64,000 nucleotides of DNA from Actomonas sp051209155 (GTDB lineage Bacteria > Verrucomicrobiota > Verrucomicrobiia > Opitutales > Opitutaceae): NCBI GenBank assembly GCA_051209155.1, contig JBPJGB010000002.1. One strand, given 5' to 3'. Positions 52,516 to 60,821 of the stretch are shown here, in pieces. Position 1 is the first letter of the stretch; every line of letters starts with the position of its first letter. The position numbers and the translations under genes are program-made. The notes beneath the pieces were generated by a model. That model did no database searches. It worked only from the letters and a program-made list of their open reading frames with translations, and was not told where the DNA came from.

Positions 52516-53246
52516 CTTTGGAACCCTGGCAGTGGATCTTGGCGTTGACGGCGGCGATGTTCATCGGCGTGTCGAAGACCGCGATCGGTGGGCTCGGCAT
52601 GGTGTCGGTGACGCTGTTCGCGAACTTTGTGCTGCCGGCGAAGGAGGCGAGTGGCTTTGTGCTGCCGCTCTTGATCTGCGGCGATCTGGTGGCGGTGAAG
52701 GCCTACCGGGCGCACACGCAGTGGAAGCATCTGGGGCGCTTGTTTCCCTGGACGGCGGGGGGCGTGTTGCTCGGCTGGTTGGCGATGGGGCGGATCGATG
52801 ACCGACAGGCGAGTTTGTTGATCGGCGGCATCGTGATCGTGATGGTGGCGATTCACCTGTGGCGGCGGCGCAAAGGGCAGGAGGCGGCGGGGCTGGGGTT
52901 TGCGTTTGCGGCGTTTATTGGCGTGATGGCGGGATTCACGACCTTGGTGGCGAATGCGGCGGGGCCGCTGATGGCGATCTACCTGCTGGCGATGCGGCTG
53001 CCGAAGATGGAGTTCATGGGCACGGGCGCGGTGTTCTTCTTCCTGATCAACCTCTTCAAGGTGCCGTTCATGGTGAACCTCGACCTGATCTCATGGGAGA
53101 GCGCGCGAGGGAATCTGATGCTGGCGCCGGCGGTGTTCCTGGGGGCCTTCATCGGGCGGTGGCTGTTGCCCAAGATCGATCAGCGACTGTTCGAAAACCT
53201 CGCGCTGTGGGCCAGTGCGCTGGCCGGACTGAAGCTGTTGTTCTGA
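52512..53246 (+). CDS. TauE/SafE (TSUP) family membrane permease
   Basis: The 244-residue protein has seven to eight hydrophobic segments and the two TSUP half-repeats: SKTAIGGLGMVSVTLFANFV and GFTTLVANAAGPLMAIYLL. Family members export sulfite or organic sulfur compounds, or take up sulfur sources. The coupling to recF is translational (ATGA) and probably has no functional meaning. The cysteine desulfurase two genes upstream also concerns sulfur, which may be chance. Confidence 0.9.
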   Translation: MTLEPWQWILALTAAMFIGVSKTAIGGLGMVSVTLFANFVLPAKEASGFVLPLLICGDLVAVKAYRAHTQWKHLGRLFPWTAGGVLLGWLAMGRIDDRQASLLIGGIVIVMVAIHLWRRRKGQEAAGLGFAFAAFIGVMAGFTTLVANAAGPLMAIYLLAMRLPKMEFMGTGAVFFFLINLFKVPFMVNLDLISWESARGNLMLAPAVFLGAFIGRWLLPKIDQRLFENLALWASALAGLKLLF

Positions 53247-53265
53247 GTCTCCGCGGGGCAGGATT

Positions 53266-53348
53266 CTTTTTTACCACGGATGAGCACGGATCAACACGGA
53301 CGGGGGGAGATAAAATATCCGTGTCTATCCGGGTTCATCCGTGGTTAA
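53266..53348. repeat. Intergenic inverted repeat, ACCACGGATG type
   Basis: Arms 53266-53300 (TTACCACGGATGAGCACGGAT...) and 53317-53348 (complement ending CATCCGTGGTTAAA) make a long hairpin with a short AT-rich loop. It is a variant of arm type C with G in place of A at several positions. Confidence 0.8.
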
Positions 53349-53361
53349 ACCTTGCCCGAGT

Positions 53362-53970
53362 ATGGCGAAGATGTCGGTCAGAGCGATGTGGGCGGCGAAG
53401 TTGGCGGGCAAAGACGTGCCGGCGGCCTCCTCGCGGCCGCAGCGCGCCGGAGCGACCCCACGCGCCTTGCCCAATATGCAGCGCACGGCGTTTCGGGGGC
53501 AGGTGCTGGGCATCGACCCTTCGCTGCGGGGAACAGGTTTGGCGCTGATCGATTTTCAGCCCGGTAAGCAGCCGGTGATGTTGCGTTGCCAGACGGTCAA
53601 GGTGCACGCAAAGCGGCCGATGCCGGAGGCGCTGGCGGAGATCCACCGGGCGATCACGCGGTTTCTGGAGGATTTCCAGGTCGTGCACGTGGCCCTGGAG
53701 CAGACGATCTACGTGCAGAATTTTCAGACCGCCCAGATTTTGGGCGCGGCGCGCGGCGCGGCGATCACGGCGGCGGCGTTGCGGGAGTTGCCGGTCTTTG
53801 AATACCCGCCACTGCGGGTGAAGCAGGCGGTGGTCGGCGTGGGCCGGGCGAGCAAGGAGCAGATGGCGCGCACGGTGATGGGTTTGCTGGGGCATGGCCG
53901 GGCGCTGGCACCGGACGAGGCCGACGCGGCGGGCGTGGCGCTGTGTCATGCCTTCACCTGGCGAGCATGA
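53362..53970 (+). CDS. ruvC: Holliday junction resolvase RuvC
   Basis: The protein has RuvC motifs GIDPSLRGTGLALI (first Asp), VALEQTIYVQN (Glu), and ALAPDEADAAGVALCHA (last acidic pair). The enzyme cuts Holliday junctions in complex with RuvAB. Its usual length is about 160-175 residues. From the ATG at 53362 the protein has 202 residues, including an N-terminal extension rich in Ala/Arg/Pro, while the ATG at 53476 gives a standard 164-residue enzyme. ruvA and ruvB are not present in the window. Confidence 0.92.
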   Translation: MAKMSVRAMWAAKLAGKDVPAASSRPQRAGATPRALPNMQRTAFRGQVLGIDPSLRGTGLALIDFQPGKQPVMLRCQTVKVHAKRPMPEALAEIHRAITRFLEDFQVVHVALEQTIYVQNFQTAQILGAARGAAITAAALRELPVFEYPPLRVKQAVVGVGRASKEQMARTVMGLLGHGRALAPDEADAAGVALCHAFTWRA

Positions 53971-54198
53971 TTTTTCGGTAAATCGCTCAAGGACGACCGG
54001 GATTGTGCCGATGTTGGTGACACAAAGCCGGCCGCTCCGCTCGCATCTTCACCACAAACGATATACACCACCCAGTGTGAAGGATTTCGAGGGACGCGGC
54101 CGGCTCTATTTTTGCCCGGTCGCCGACGATCGAGCGAGGTGAGGCGCGGGGAGTGGATCGGGTTTGCGGCCGGACGGCGGTGAAGCTTGGATGGAGCG

Positions 54199-55365
54199 AT
54201 GCGTCCCCAAGTCCTGCTGGTTTTCAGGATGATCTATGAAGAATGCCCGTCCATGCTGCGGGGCATCGCGCACTACGAGCGGTCGCACCGACCTTGGCAG
54301 GCCTATCTCGATGACGAGGCCAAGGCCGTGGACGACCCGCGATGGATTCGCGGCAAACCTTGGTCCGGCGTGATCAGCCGAAACACGACCGCCGACATGG
54401 TGGCGGAGTGTCGGGCTGCGGGTATTCCGTTGGTGGACCTGAGTGACTGCGATCCCTTTGACGGTGTGCCCAAAGTGCGACCCGACAATCATGCGCTCGG
54501 GCATTTGGGGGCGGAGCATTTCTTGGAACGCGGGTTTCGGCAGGTCGCGTTTTGTGGGTTCTCCAATCACGCTTGGGCGGTCGAGCGCCGCGATGGATTC
54601 GTCGAAGCGGCCCGGCTGGGCGGGCTGGAAAGCCAGGGGTTTGACGTGAGTTACCCGGGCGATCTCACCCCGCAGTGGGACGAGGAGCAGACCGCGGTGC
54701 TGGCCAGGTGGTTGCATGGACTGCCGAAGCCGATCGGCATCATGGCCTGCAACGATATGCGGGCGCTGCAGGTGATGGCGGCCTGTCAGGCGGCGGGCAT
54801 TCTCGTGCCGGAGGAGGTGGCGGTCTTGGGCAGCAACAATGACGCGATTCGCTGTGACCTGTGCTTCCCGCCGCTTTCCAGCGTGGCGACGGATCCGTTT
54901 CAATCGGGCTACCGGGCGGCCGAGATGTTGGATCGCTTGATGATGGGGGAGGAGCTGCCGGACAGCTACGTGCGCATTGATCCGCGCGGGGTCGTGGCGC
55001 GGCAATCGAGTGATGTGCTGGCGGTGGATGATCGCAACGTGGCGGCGGCGCTGAGCTACATCCGCGAGCACGCGTGTTCGGGCATCACGGTCGATCAGGT
55101 CCTGCGTCAGGCGGCGGCGTCGCGCAGCCAGTTGGAAAAGAAGTTTCGCAAGTTTTTCGGCCGTTCGCCCCAGGCGGAGATCCGGCGGGTGCAGGTGGAT
55201 CGCATCAAGCAGCTCTTGATCGAAACGGACTTTCCGTTGAAGAAGATCGCCGAGTTGGCGGGCTTTGAGCACGTGGAATACATGAGCGTGGTCTTCAAGC
55301 GGCTGGCCCAGATCACCCCGGGGGAATTCCGGCGGCGGCACTCGGAAGGCGGGCGGAAGAGTTAA
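54199..55365 (+). CDS. XylR-type transcriptional regulator (LacI-like sensor plus AraC HTH)
   Basis: The 388-residue protein has an N-terminal periplasmic-binding-protein-like sensor (VLLVFRMIYEECPSMLRGIA, FCGFSNHAWAVERRDGF, PIGIMACNDMRALQVMAAC) and a C-terminal AraC/XylS domain with two helix-turn-helices (SGITVDQVLRQAAASRSQLE, DFPLKKIAELAGFEHVEYMS). Known relatives sense xylose or other sugars and activate polysaccharide genes. No sugar-use genes adjoin it, so the target is not evident here. The TTG four codons upstream is a less likely start. Confidence 0.9.
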   Translation: MRPQVLLVFRMIYEECPSMLRGIAHYERSHRPWQAYLDDEAKAVDDPRWIRGKPWSGVISRNTTADMVAECRAAGIPLVDLSDCDPFDGVPKVRPDNHALGHLGAEHFLERGFRQVAFCGFSNHAWAVERRDGFVEAARLGGLESQGFDVSYPGDLTPQWDEEQTAVLARWLHGLPKPIGIMACNDMRALQVMAACQAAGILVPEEVAVLGSNNDAIRCDLCFPPLSSVATDPFQSGYRAAEMLDRLMMGEELPDSYVRIDPRGVVARQSSDVLAVDDRNVAAALSYIREHACSGITVDQVLRQAAASRSQLEKKFRKFFGRSPQAEIRRVQVDRIKQLLIETDFPLKKIAELAGFEHVEYMSVVFKRLAQITPGEFRRRHSEGGRKS

Positions 55366-55657
55366 GGAGGTTTGTAGTATGGATCCAGGGTGCGCCTCCC
55401 GAAGTGACGGCCGGAACCGAGAGGCAGATGGAACACGCCGTCGGGGACGTCGGCGTCCACCTTGGGGAAGTGAAAGGTGGAAGTCGGCCTCCGGACGACG
55501 TGGGGACGGTTGGGTTGAACGGCCCGACTACACGACTCTCGCCGTCGCATCGATATTCCCGGTCGCGCCGTAGCTTACCGGTGCCGATTTGAATTCCGTG
55601 CTTTCGCTGGCGCGCGATTGCGGCACGATGCCGGGTTTCTTGTTCTAGCACCTGTCC
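55366..55657. other. Gene-free region upstream of tatC
   Basis: This 292-bp stretch has no convincing coding frame. It contains GC-rich stretches with short self-complementary parts. No terminator, tRNA or known RNA could be recognised. A small RNA or a tatC leader is possible but not supported by a clear motif. Confidence 0.4.
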
Positions 55658-56485
55658 ATGTCCAAGCACGATGATGATTCCGCGGCCCTGATCGGGTCGG
55701 ATGACGAAGAGACCGTCTCGGCGCGCGAGAAGCCCATGGCGTTCTTCGACCACTTGGAGGAGTTGCGCTGGACCTTGGTGAAGAGCGCGATCGCGTTCAC
55801 GGTGTGCGCGGTGCTGGTGGGTGTCTTCCTGAAGGAGTTCAATCACATCCTCATGTTGCCGCTGGAGTGGGTGCAGTCGGAGAAGACCGACTTCGCGCTC
55901 GATCTGGGCACGGTGAGCGTGATGGAGAGCTTCACGGTCGTGATTCAGATGTGCTTCATTGGCGGCCTGGTGCTGGGGGCGCCGTTCATCCTGTTCTTCA
56001 TTGGCCAGTTTGTGGCGCCGGCCTTGCATGAGCGGGAGCTCAAGCTGGTGGCGCCGGGCTGCGCGGCGGCGCTGTTGTTTTTCCTGCTCGGGGTGTGCTT
56101 CAGTTTCTTCCTGCTGGTGCCCGGCACCATGCGGGTGTCGATCGGGCTCAACGAGTTGTTCGGCTTCACCATGCGTTGGACCCCGGGTTCCTACTACGGA
56201 CTCCTGATCTGGCTGTGCATGGGGGTGGGGGCGGCCTTCGAGTTTCCCCTCGTGATCGTCCTGCTGGTGCACCTCGGCCTGGTGACCAGCGTGAAATTGC
56301 GCGGTTGGTGGCGCCACGCGCTGGTGCTGTGTTTCGTGGTGGCGGCGATCGTCACACCGACTCCGGACCCGATCAATCAGTCGGTCCTGGCGATGTCGCT
56401 GTATGGCCTCTACTGGATCGCGATCGCCGCGGCGACGCGGGTCGAGAAGAAGCAGGCCGAAGCGGAAAGCGAAGACGGGCTCTGA
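55658..56485 (+). CDS. tatC: Sec-independent protein translocase TatC
   Basis: The 275-residue membrane protein begins with an acidic stretch, then the family-typical MAFFDHLEELRWTLVKSA, and has six hydrophobic segments. Conserved blocks include FCFFL-type TM3, the Pro-rich MRWTPGSYYGLL and the late VVAAIVTPTPDPINQSVLAM. TatC recognises twin-arginine signal peptides. No tatA or tatB gene adjoins it; these must be elsewhere in the genome. Confidence 0.94.
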   Translation: MSKHDDDSAALIGSDDEETVSAREKPMAFFDHLEELRWTLVKSAIAFTVCAVLVGVFLKEFNHILMLPLEWVQSEKTDFALDLGTVSVMESFTVVIQMCFIGGLVLGAPFILFFIGQFVAPALHERELKLVAPGCAAALLFFLLGVCFSFFLLVPGTMRVSIGLNELFGFTMRWTPGSYYGLLIWLCMGVGAAFEFPLVIVLLVHLGLVTSVKLRGWWRHALVLCFVVAAIVTPTPDPINQSVLAMSLYGLYWIAIAAATRVEKKQAEAESEDGL

Positions 56486-56496
56486 TCTTGGTTTTC

Positions 56497-56665
56497 TTTT
56501 CACAGGAGGGAAGGGAGGGGAACAGAGACCGGAGGCCCGTCAGCCTCGGGCTTTCTTCACAGAAGGTAACGAAGGTAAGGAAGCCGTCAGCCTGAGGCGG
56601 GAACGCTAATCTTCGCTGACGTTCGCTGATACCGATGAGTGATGATCAGCGGCTATCGGCGTTCC
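56497..56665. repeat. Left half of nested repeats around the small TPR gene
   Basis: Arm A (56497-56527, ACAGGAGGGAAGGGAGGGGAA type), arm B (56556-56582, ACAGAAGGTAACGAAGG type), and hairpin D (56600-56665, GGAACGCTAATC...GGCGTTCC) follow in order. Their partners are on the far side of the gene at 57328-57537. The rest of the 314-bp gap, to 56799, shows no gene. Confidence 0.75.
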
Positions 56666-56799
56666 TCTGGTTGTGTTCACGGCTTTGGCCTGATCGCCAA
56701 CGCGCATGGTCTGCCCGGATTTACGGACAGGAGGCTGAAGCAGTAGAGGGCGGGATCGGGGATCGCGTTCTAGGCGACTTTGGCGTGTGGTTCTGAATC

Positions 56800-57258
56800 G
56801 TGATACGGTTTTGCGTCCTTGTCGGGTTGGTTTGTTTGTTCTCGCCTGCTAGCATCGCGGAGGACTCGGCGGATGATTTAGCCGGGAAAGCTGCCAGGGC
56901 GCTGGAGAGCGGAGACCTTTCGACGGCGAAGGACTTGTTCCTCCGCGCGACGGTCGAGAAACCGGACTTTGCCGAGGCGTGGGTTGGTTTGGGGCTGTCG
57001 CTGTGGCGGCAGGGCGAGGAGGAGTTGGCCCAGCAATCGTTTGAGATGGCGCTCAAATGGCATGAGTTTCGGTTCCGGAAGCACCCGTCCGACTGGAACC
57101 AGTTGTTTCAACAAGTCGCGGTTTTGCTCCTGCTCAATCGGGAAGACGAAGCGCTGCATCGACTCCGAGAAGGCCAAACGAGGTTTCCTGACGTTGAGGC
57201 CTTCCAGGTCGACGAGGCGACGGTGCGCGGAATGAAGGCCATGCTCGACGGTGAGTGA
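56800..57258 (+). CDS. Small secreted TPR protein inside nested repeats
   Basis: The 152-residue protein has a signal peptide (IRFCVLVGLVCLFSPASIA) and three TPR-like helices (ARALESGDLSTAKDLFLRA, EAWVGLGLSLWRQGEEELAQ, VLLLLNREDEALHRLREGQ). It starts at a GTG. Function is unknown; TPRs usually bind protein partners. It has lower GC than its neighbours and no operon partner, and is flanked on both sides by inverted arms A, B and D. It may be cargo of a mobile unit or simply lie between two insertions. Confidence 0.72.
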   Translation: MIRFCVLVGLVCLFSPASIAEDSADDLAGKAARALESGDLSTAKDLFLRATVEKPDFAEAWVGLGLSLWRQGEEELAQQSFEMALKWHEFRFRKHPSDWNQLFQQVAVLLLLNREDEALHRLREGQTRFPDVEAFQVDEATVRGMKAMLDGE

Positions 57259-57327
57259 GCATCCCGTTGGCGCGCTTGTGCTTCAGGGGGCAACGAAGGT
57301 GGGGGAGCAGTCAGCTTGCGGGTGGTT

Positions 57328-57537
57328 TCACCGCAGATGGAATAGATGAGCACAGATCCGTCAGGCCGAGGTGGGAACGCCAATCTTCGCTGATGGCCGC
57401 TGATACGGATTGGTGAAGCTCAGCGTCTGTGAGCGTTCTTTACCTCTTGGGCCCTTCGTTCTCTTCGTTGCCTTCTGTAGAGCTCTGCGGGCTGCTGGGG
57501 CTCCACGCTCTGTTGCCCTCCGTTTCCTCCTGTAAAA
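57328..57537. repeat. Right half of nested repeats around the small TPR gene
   Basis: A single arm C (57328-57357, ACCGCAGATGG type) precedes hairpin D (57374-57438), arm B complement (57452-57480) and arm A complement (57508-57537). A and B are inverted relative to the copies at 56497 and 56556. Together with the left half they bracket about 1 kb. Confidence 0.75.
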
Positions 57538-57544
57538 TCAGCGC

Positions 57545-57979
57545 CTAGTCCGGCTGGCGGAGTTTGGCGGCGAGGTCGGGGTGGGTTTCCAGGTGTTTGG
57601 TGAGGCGACCGAGGGCGGCGAAGGTTTCGGGGCTCACGTGGTGCTCCATGCCTTCGACGTCGCGGGCGATGACCTCGTCCTCCAGGCCGAGCAGGCCGAG
57701 GAACTGGGTGAGCAACTCGTGGCGGTGGGCGATGTGGGCGGCCACGGCCTGACCGGTTTCGGTGAGGACCATGCCGCGGTATTTTTCGTATTTAACGAGG
57801 CCCTCGGCATCCAGGCGCTGCACCATGGTGGTGACGCTGGCTTGGGAAATTTTCAGCTCCGCCGCGATGTCGACCACACGGGCGTAACCCTTGGTCTGGA
57901 TGAGTTCGCTGATCCGCTCGAGGTAGTCTTCGACGGCGGAGGTGGTGCGGGGGAGCGAAGGGCGGGAGGATGCGGCCAC
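57545..57979 (-). CDS. DtxR/MntR-family metal-dependent transcriptional regulator
   Basis: The protein has about 144 residues with an N-terminal winged helix (VEDYLERISELIQTKGYARVVDIAAELKISQASVT) and a dimerisation/metal-binding part (HRHELLTQFLGLLGL, HHVSPETFAALGRL). The HEL and EGMEHHVS motifs match the MntR manganese-binding sites. There is no C-terminal SH3 domain, also as in MntR. It probably represses a manganese importer in response to Mn(II); no transporter is adjacent. The start may be this GTG or a TTG four codons upstream. Confidence 0.87.
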   Translation of the reverse strand: MAASSRPSLPRTTSAVEDYLERISELIQTKGYARVVDIAAELKISQASVTTMVQRLDAEGLVKYEKYRGMVLTETGQAVAAHIAHRHELLTQFLGLLGLEDEVIARDVEGMEHHVSPETFAALGRLTKHLETHPDLAAKLRQPD

Positions 57980-58035
57980 GGCAAGACTCAAAGCCGCGGC
58001 GCGGCGCGGTCAAAGGCTAATACGCAAAACAAAAA

Positions 58036-58054
58036 ACCCGGCGCGCGGCCGGGT
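58036..58054 (-). terminator. Intrinsic terminator of the small membrane protein gene
   Basis: A 7-bp perfect stem (ACCCGGC/GCCGGGT) with a 5-nt loop is followed on the minus strand by TTTTTTGTTTTG. It lies 12 bp past the stop codon of the gene at 58066. Confidence 0.85.
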
Positions 58055-58065
58055 CGGGGGAGAGG

Positions 58066-58311
58066 TCAGTTGCGGGTGTTGAGCACCTTTTGGTAGCGGG
58101 CAACCATACGCAGCATCCAAAGGGCGAGCCAGAAGGTGCCACTCATGCAGGCGGCGGTGCCCATGGACCACAGGGTCACCATGGTCGGGTCGTTCGACGG
58201 CACGTGGCTGGGGAGCCAACGGAAGGCGAACAAGCAGAAGAACGCGCCAACGGCGACGATATCGACGAGGAAGTCGGATTTGCGGACGAGTTTGACTTCG
58301 GACTGGGCCAT
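58066..58311 (-). CDS. Small two-helix membrane protein, unknown function
   Basis: The 81-residue protein begins MAQSEVKLVRKSDF and has two hydrophobic segments (about 13-32 and 46-64), with a short basic tail (RYQKVLNTRN). No family is recognised. It is followed by a strong intrinsic terminator, which supports real transcription. The spacer upstream holds a short palindrome at 58381. The start is chosen because the longer frame encodes a Pro/His-rich stretch with no coding character. Confidence 0.7.
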   Translation of the reverse strand: MAQSEVKLVRKSDFLVDIVAVGAFFCLFAFRWLPSHVPSNDPTMVTLWSMGTAACMSGTFWLALWMLRMVARYQKVLNTRN

Positions 58312-58380
58312 GGTGGTGGAAAAGGAGGCGCGGAGGTGCGGGCTTGTCGAATGCTTTTTTTGGGGATGCGGGATGCGGGG

Positions 58381-58406
58381 ACCGGGCTCACCGAGTCCGG
58401 CTACAG
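58381..58406. repeat. Diverged copy of the CTGTAGCCGG palindrome
   Basis: ACCGGGCTCACCGAGTCCGGCTACAG resembles the element found at 62955, 63001 and in cheA, with two changed core bases. Short GGATGCGGGATGCGG repeats lie just upstream, as at 62885. Confidence 0.65.
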
Positions 58407-58438
58407 CGGGGGGGCGCATCCCTGATCCCCCGATCGCC

Positions 58439-58801
58439 TCAGGCCCCGTAGGCGCGGGCGGCGGTGGCGACGGGCGGGGCGGCCACGGCGGTGGCGGTGG
58501 CCGGGCGCTGGAGGCTGCCGCGGAGCAGGAGTTGCTCGTTTTCGCGGCTGAGGTGCAGGGTCTGCAAAATGCGTTCGCGCAGGCGGGCCACCTCGGCCCG
58601 GGCGTCGGAGGTCAGGTGGTTGGGCCGGTAGTCGTGCAGCGCGGGCAACACGGTGTTGAGGCGCTCAAGCAGGGTTTCACGACGTTCGCGCAGTTGCGGG
58701 TCATTGAAGTGGTTGCCGGCCTTGAGGGCGCGGTTTTCGGCCAGGTGAAGGGAGTAGGCTTCGTCGCAGGTGGCGGCGAATTCGGACAGGTTTGGGTTCA
58801 T
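58439..58801 (-). CDS. Small helical protein, weakly FlgN-like
   Basis: The 120-residue protein is nearly all helical with heptad character, followed by an Ala/Thr/Pro-rich tail of about 25 residues. The segment LRERILQTLHLSRENEQLLL resembles the C-terminal helix of FlgN-type flagellar chaperones, but the match is weak. It overlaps the upstream TPR gene by ATGA, so it is the last gene of a three-gene operon. The flagellar link is plausible given chemotaxis genes nearby but is not proven. Confidence 0.7.
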   Translation of the reverse strand: MNPNLSEFAATCDEAYSLHLAENRALKAGNHFNDPQLRERRETLLERLNTVLPALHDYRPNHLTSDARAEVARLRERILQTLHLSRENEQLLLRGSLQRPATATAVAAPPVATAARAYGA

Positions 58802-60255
58802 GGGTTCGATGCGGTGTGGGTTTGGCCTTCTGGGGGAAGGGAATTGATGAGGAGACTGATGTCGGCGCGTTCGCGTTCGAGGTCCTCGAGGTGGGTGATG
58901 CGCCAGGAGGCCATCTCGCCGATTTCCTGCAGGCCAATGGACTCGGCCTCGGTGATGCTGGCGACGATGTCACGATACATGGCGATGGCCTCCTCGGTCA
59001 TGCCGAGACGTTCGCGGCAGAGGGCGGCTTGGTAGGAGGCGGGCAGACGCCACTCGGCATCGCCGTCGAGCGAGGCGAGGGTGTCGTAGATCTGGCGGGC
59101 GTTGGCGAACTCGCCGCGTTGGAAAAAGGTGTTGGCGAGCTCGTTGCCGGTGCGGCGTTGCCAGTAGGCCCAAGCGGAGGGATCGCCGGACTGTTCTTCG
59201 CGGCTGGCTTGCAGGAGGTGCAGGGTGTGGGCGAGGGCGTCGTCGGCCCGACCGAGTTCACGCAGCGCGGTGGTGGCGTGGTGGAGGGCGGCGGGCACGT
59301 GGCGGTCGCGCGGGTATTGGTCGATGAACTCGTTCACGCCGCTCACCACGGCTTCGTGGCGACCGGCGGCGGAGCGGGCTTCGATGACCTTGAACGCACC
59401 GAGGGCGCGGTCGGTGGGGGCGAGCTCGAGCAGGGCGAAGCGGTTGAAGTAGCGCTCGGCCTCTTCGTAGCGACCGGCGCGCAGGTGCGTCTCGGCGATC
59501 TCGTATTGGGCGGTGCGGGCGAGTTGGCGGTAGCGGTCGACCCAGGTTTGGTCGGGAATGCGCAGGGTGGCCTGTAGCACGGAATAAAAACGGGACAGCG
59601 CCAGGCGATCCGCGCCGAGCGAGCGGTGCAGGCGACCGGCGTCGAGCAGGGCCTTGGCGGCGTAGGGGGACCCCGGGTGGTCTTTGACGAGGCGCTCAAG
59701 AATGGCGACGGCGCGCGTGCGCTCGTTCAAGTCCTGGTAGGCTTTGGCCAGACCGATGAGGGCCTCGACCTCCATCTCCGGCGGGGCGTGATTTTCCAGC
59801 ACCTGGTAGAACGCGGTGATGGCGCCTTCGTGGTCACCGGTGGCGGCCTGACTTTCGCCGAGACGCATGAGGCTCTCGAGCGGGGCTCCGGTCAACTCGG
59901 TGGGGTTGTCCGGCGCGGTGGCGATGTCGTGGCTGTTGGGATGACCTTGACGGAGGCCGTGGTCGTTTTCGCCGCTGTGGGAGGAGGCCGCGGGGGCAGC
60001 GGCGTGATGATCGTTCGCCGCAGTGGGCGACGGTGCGTGGTCGTCGTCGGCGTGATCGTGCTCGGCCGCCTGGGTGCCCTCATGCAGCACGGCCGGAGCA
60101 TCGTGGTGCTCCGGAGCCGGGCTGGCGTCGTGGTGTGCCGCGGCCGGGACCGGCTCATGATGCTCGTGGCTCGGGCTCGGCTCCGCGGTGTTGGCGCGGC
60201 CCAGGAAGGGGACGGCGAACAGAAGCAGGAGCGCGAGTCGGGAGCGGAGCGTCAT
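58798..60255 (-). CDS. Secreted TPR protein with His-rich N-terminal segment
   Basis: The 485-residue protein has a signal peptide (LALLLLFAVPFLGRA), then about 90 residues very rich in His, Asp and Pro (blocks such as HEHHEPVP, PEHHDAP, AEHDHADDDHAP), then a TPR array from residue 120 to the end (examples: ALIGLAKAYQDLNERTRAVA, AQYEIAETHLRAGRYEEAE). The His-rich part could bind zinc, copper or nickel; that is an inference from composition. Both ends overlap neighbouring genes by 4 nt, showing tight coupling. Confidence 0.85.
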   Translation of the reverse strand: MTLRSRLALLLLFAVPFLGRANTAEPSPSHEHHEPVPAAAHHDASPAPEHHDAPAVLHEGTQAAEHDHADDDHAPSPTAANDHHAAAPAASSHSGENDHGLRQGHPNSHDIATAPDNPTELTGAPLESLMRLGESQAATGDHEGAITAFYQVLENHAPPEMEVEALIGLAKAYQDLNERTRAVAILERLVKDHPGSPYAAKALLDAGRLHRSLGADRLALSRFYSVLQATLRIPDQTWVDRYRQLARTAQYEIAETHLRAGRYEEAERYFNRFALLELAPTDRALGAFKVIEARSAAGRHEAVVSGVNEFIDQYPRDRHVPAALHHATTALRELGRADDALAHTLHLLQASREEQSGDPSAWAYWQRRTGNELANTFFQRGEFANARQIYDTLASLDGDAEWRLPASYQAALCRERLGMTEEAIAMYRDIVASITEAESIGLQEIGEMASWRITHLEDLERERADISLLINSLPPEGQTHTASNP

Positions 60256-60821
60256 TTTTGGCGGAAGGTCGCGGAGGAGGGAACGGAGGGCAGACGGAAG
60301 AAGGGCATGATGTCCTCGGTGCGGTCACCTAACATCGAGTCCTCGTTGAGAATGATGGGCGGTGGGCCTTTGGGTTGGTCTTCTTCGGTGGGATTGTTTT
60401 CGGCGGTTGAGTCGTTGGCGGGATCGAGTCCGGCGAGGGAGCTGTCGAGGGTGCTGGTGGACGGGAGGGCGAAGTTAAAATCGCCAAAGTCGCCGAAGAA
60501 GCCGCCGGGCAGTCCAGTGGCGGAGGTTTCGGTCGTGGCGGTTTCGTCGGTCGCGGCTTCCTCGATGATCTCCTCGGGGAGCGGTTCGATTTTGAGCACG
60601 GCGGGCGGCCGCTCGGGAGCGGCAAAGCGCAATGGTGTGGGCACCAGCATCGCCAGGTAGGGATGGGTGTTGGGCGTGGGCGAGAGGACGGGACGGCGGT
60701 GGCCGCTCGGGTGTCCGAGGGCTGCCGGGGTGGTCAACGCACAGGCCGAGACCATCAGCGCACGCAAGGCCGCGCGCAGAGGCGCGGGCGACTTCCGGAT
60801 AGGGGAAGGCTTGAGTATCAT
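60252..60821 (-). CDS. Hypothetical exported Pro-rich protein
   Basis: The 189-residue protein has an N-terminal basic and hydrophobic part (ALRALMVSACALTTPAALG), probably a signal peptide, followed by a low-complexity chain rich in Pro, Glu, Thr and Ser (blocks such as GLPGGFFGDFGDFNFALPS and TAENNPTEEDQPKGPPP). No domain is recognised. It is the first gene of the operon with the His-rich TPR protein and the FlgN-like protein. A weak FliA-like site lies upstream at 60876-60902. Confidence 0.7.
   Translation of the reverse strand: MILKPSPIRKSPAPLRAALRALMVSACALTTPAALGHPSGHRRPVLSPTPNTHPYLAMLVPTPLRFAAPERPPAVLKIEPLPEEIIEEAATDETATTETSATGLPGGFFGDFGDFNFALPSTSTLDSSLAGLDPANDSTAENNPTEEDQPKGPPPIILNEDSMLGDRTEDIMPFFRLPSVPSSATFRQK

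Noticed and set aside
54027..54104. GCCGGCCGC/GCGGCCGGC arms after ruvC as a terminator
   Set aside because: The loop is about 60 nt and the arms are simple GC-rich words likely to occur by chance, though a short T-run follows.
55430..55480. Signal recognition particle RNA-like segment (GGCCGGAACCGAGAGGCAG)
   Set aside because: It lacks the conserved GGAAGG...AGCAG loop and matching stem, so the likeness is superficial.
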